Shown here: one piece after another, positions 63,570 to 64,000 of the stretch
How positions within the stretch are numbered: position 1 is the first letter of the stretch
How the letters are laid out: every line of letters starts with the position of its first letter
Translations under genes and position numbers: made by a program
From: Proteles cristata cristata
Lineage: Eukaryota > Chordata > Mammalia > Carnivora > Hyaenidae
Assembly: GCA_017311185.1 (NCBI GenBank)
Contig: JAESUZ010003106.1
Span: 30,922 to 94,921 of the forward strand
DNA: 64,000 nucleotides
Reading direction: 5' to 3'
The notes under the pieces: generated by a model
Told to the model about the DNA's origin: nothing
What the model saw: only the letters and a program-made list of their open reading frames with translations
The model's database searches: none

Positions 63570-64000
63570 TGTTGTGATTTATGAGAAATATATTTTGGTC
63601 ATTCAGATGACCAAAATATATTTCTCATATCTTTGGTCTTTGTCTAAGGTTCCTGGCTCATAGCTCCCAAAATCCTTGGAATTTCCTGAGCAGTAAGAGC
63701 AGTGGGAACATCTTTTGTCCTAATATTTGGCCTTTTGTCCTCAGTTCCTGAAACTTTATGGCTTCAGAGCCATAAAGGTGAAATGGGTGTCTTGTTATTC
63801 ATAACAAGCCCCTTTCCACCACAACTGGGTTCATGTTAATGAGGTGATTTCTGGAAAGCACCTAAAGATGGGGTCTCCAATCTTCAGGGAGCAAAGAGGG
63901 ACTGGAGATTGAATAGATCACCAAGGATCAATGAGTTAATCAACCTTCTTTATGTAATAAAGCCTCCATAAAAACCTGAAAGTGAGAGGGTTCACAGTTT
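63570..64000 (+). mobile_element. LTR related to the ERVL LTRs, cut by window edge
   Basis: Shares with the LTRs at 44065 and 49592 the start (tgttgtgatttat), 'cccaaaatccttggaatttc', 'tgtcttgttattcataaca', 'gagattgaatagatcaccaa' and the TATA-like 'aagcctccataaaaacctga' near the edge. It differs by indels and by a palindrome at its start. Only the U3 part is in the window. Confidence 0.75.
63580..63629. repeat. Perfect 23-bp inverted repeat, 4-nt loop
   Basis: 63580-63602 is the exact reverse complement of 63607-63629. The loop is 'tcag' (63603-63606). One arm reads 'atgaccaaaatatatttctc'. Confidence 0.97.

Noticed and set aside
1..64000. CRISPR array, operon, phage or other prokaryotic system
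   Set aside because: Repeats are dispersed and on both strands with target duplications, not regularly spaced. There are no operon-like coding tracts, and all recognised elements are mammalian.

Overview
The window reads as non-genic nuclear DNA of a cat-family carnivore (felid). The main clue is a tRNA-derived SINE present in roughly 75 copies on both strands. It has a head of the type GGGGCGCCTGGGTGGCTCAG, a central tRNA B-box-like GGTTCGAGCCC, a middle ending in AGCCTGGAGCCTG, a CT-rich stretch and an A-rich AATAAA-type tail. I know this as the felid SINEC_Fc class. A shorter, older carnivoran SINE (SINEC_b-like) is also present. Family names are from memory and were not searched. I found no intact host protein-coding gene, no tRNA or rRNA gene and no bacterial or phage feature. 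Nearly all short open frames are translations of SINE or LINE sequence.

Layout. 1-968 is AT-rich sequence with nothing recognised. 969-4123 holds 3' parts of L1 LINEs broken by SINEs. 4430-6140 mixes unassigned sequence with a young L1 tail, a U6 snRNA fragment, a MER5-like DNA transposon and a MIR. 7391-17097 is one old, nearly full-length plus-strand L1 carrying a second L1 (10974-12920, with an 11-bp target duplication) and about a dozen SINEs. 17098-19930 holds a hAT-type element, an MLT1-like LTR and an L1 ORF2 fragment. 20280-23060 is the 5' part of a minus-strand L1 with a readable ORF1 RNA-binding segment. 23686-28858 is minus-strand L1 split by a plus-strand L1, an MLT1-like LTR and SINEs. 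28860-33695 is a plus-strand L1 from reverse transcriptase to 3' end, split by a solo LTR with clean 4-bp duplications (31118-31517). 33696-36910 is minus-strand L1 split by an 802-bp LTR-like element. 36911-44064 has quieter stretches, another MLT1-like LTR and old L1 pieces.

44065-50419 is the most gene-like object: a decayed ERVL-type endogenous retrovirus with two divergent direct LTRs and recognisable RNase H, integrase zinc-finger, integrase core and post-integrase segments, broken by stops and two SINEs. 51562-52252 is a three-layer nest (SINE, then LTR, then SINE). 55930-60780 is minus-strand L1 with further nests. 62517-62844 is a mariner/Tigger-like DNA element. The right edge (63570-64000) starts an LTR related to the ERVL LTRs and carries a 23-bp perfect palindrome.

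The genes do not work together as a system. What links the parts is a sequence of insertions, many of which can be ordered from target-site duplications. I found no convincing new biological system. The best leads are unusual mutational structures: a palindrome, exact tandem duplications, nests and chimeric tails.
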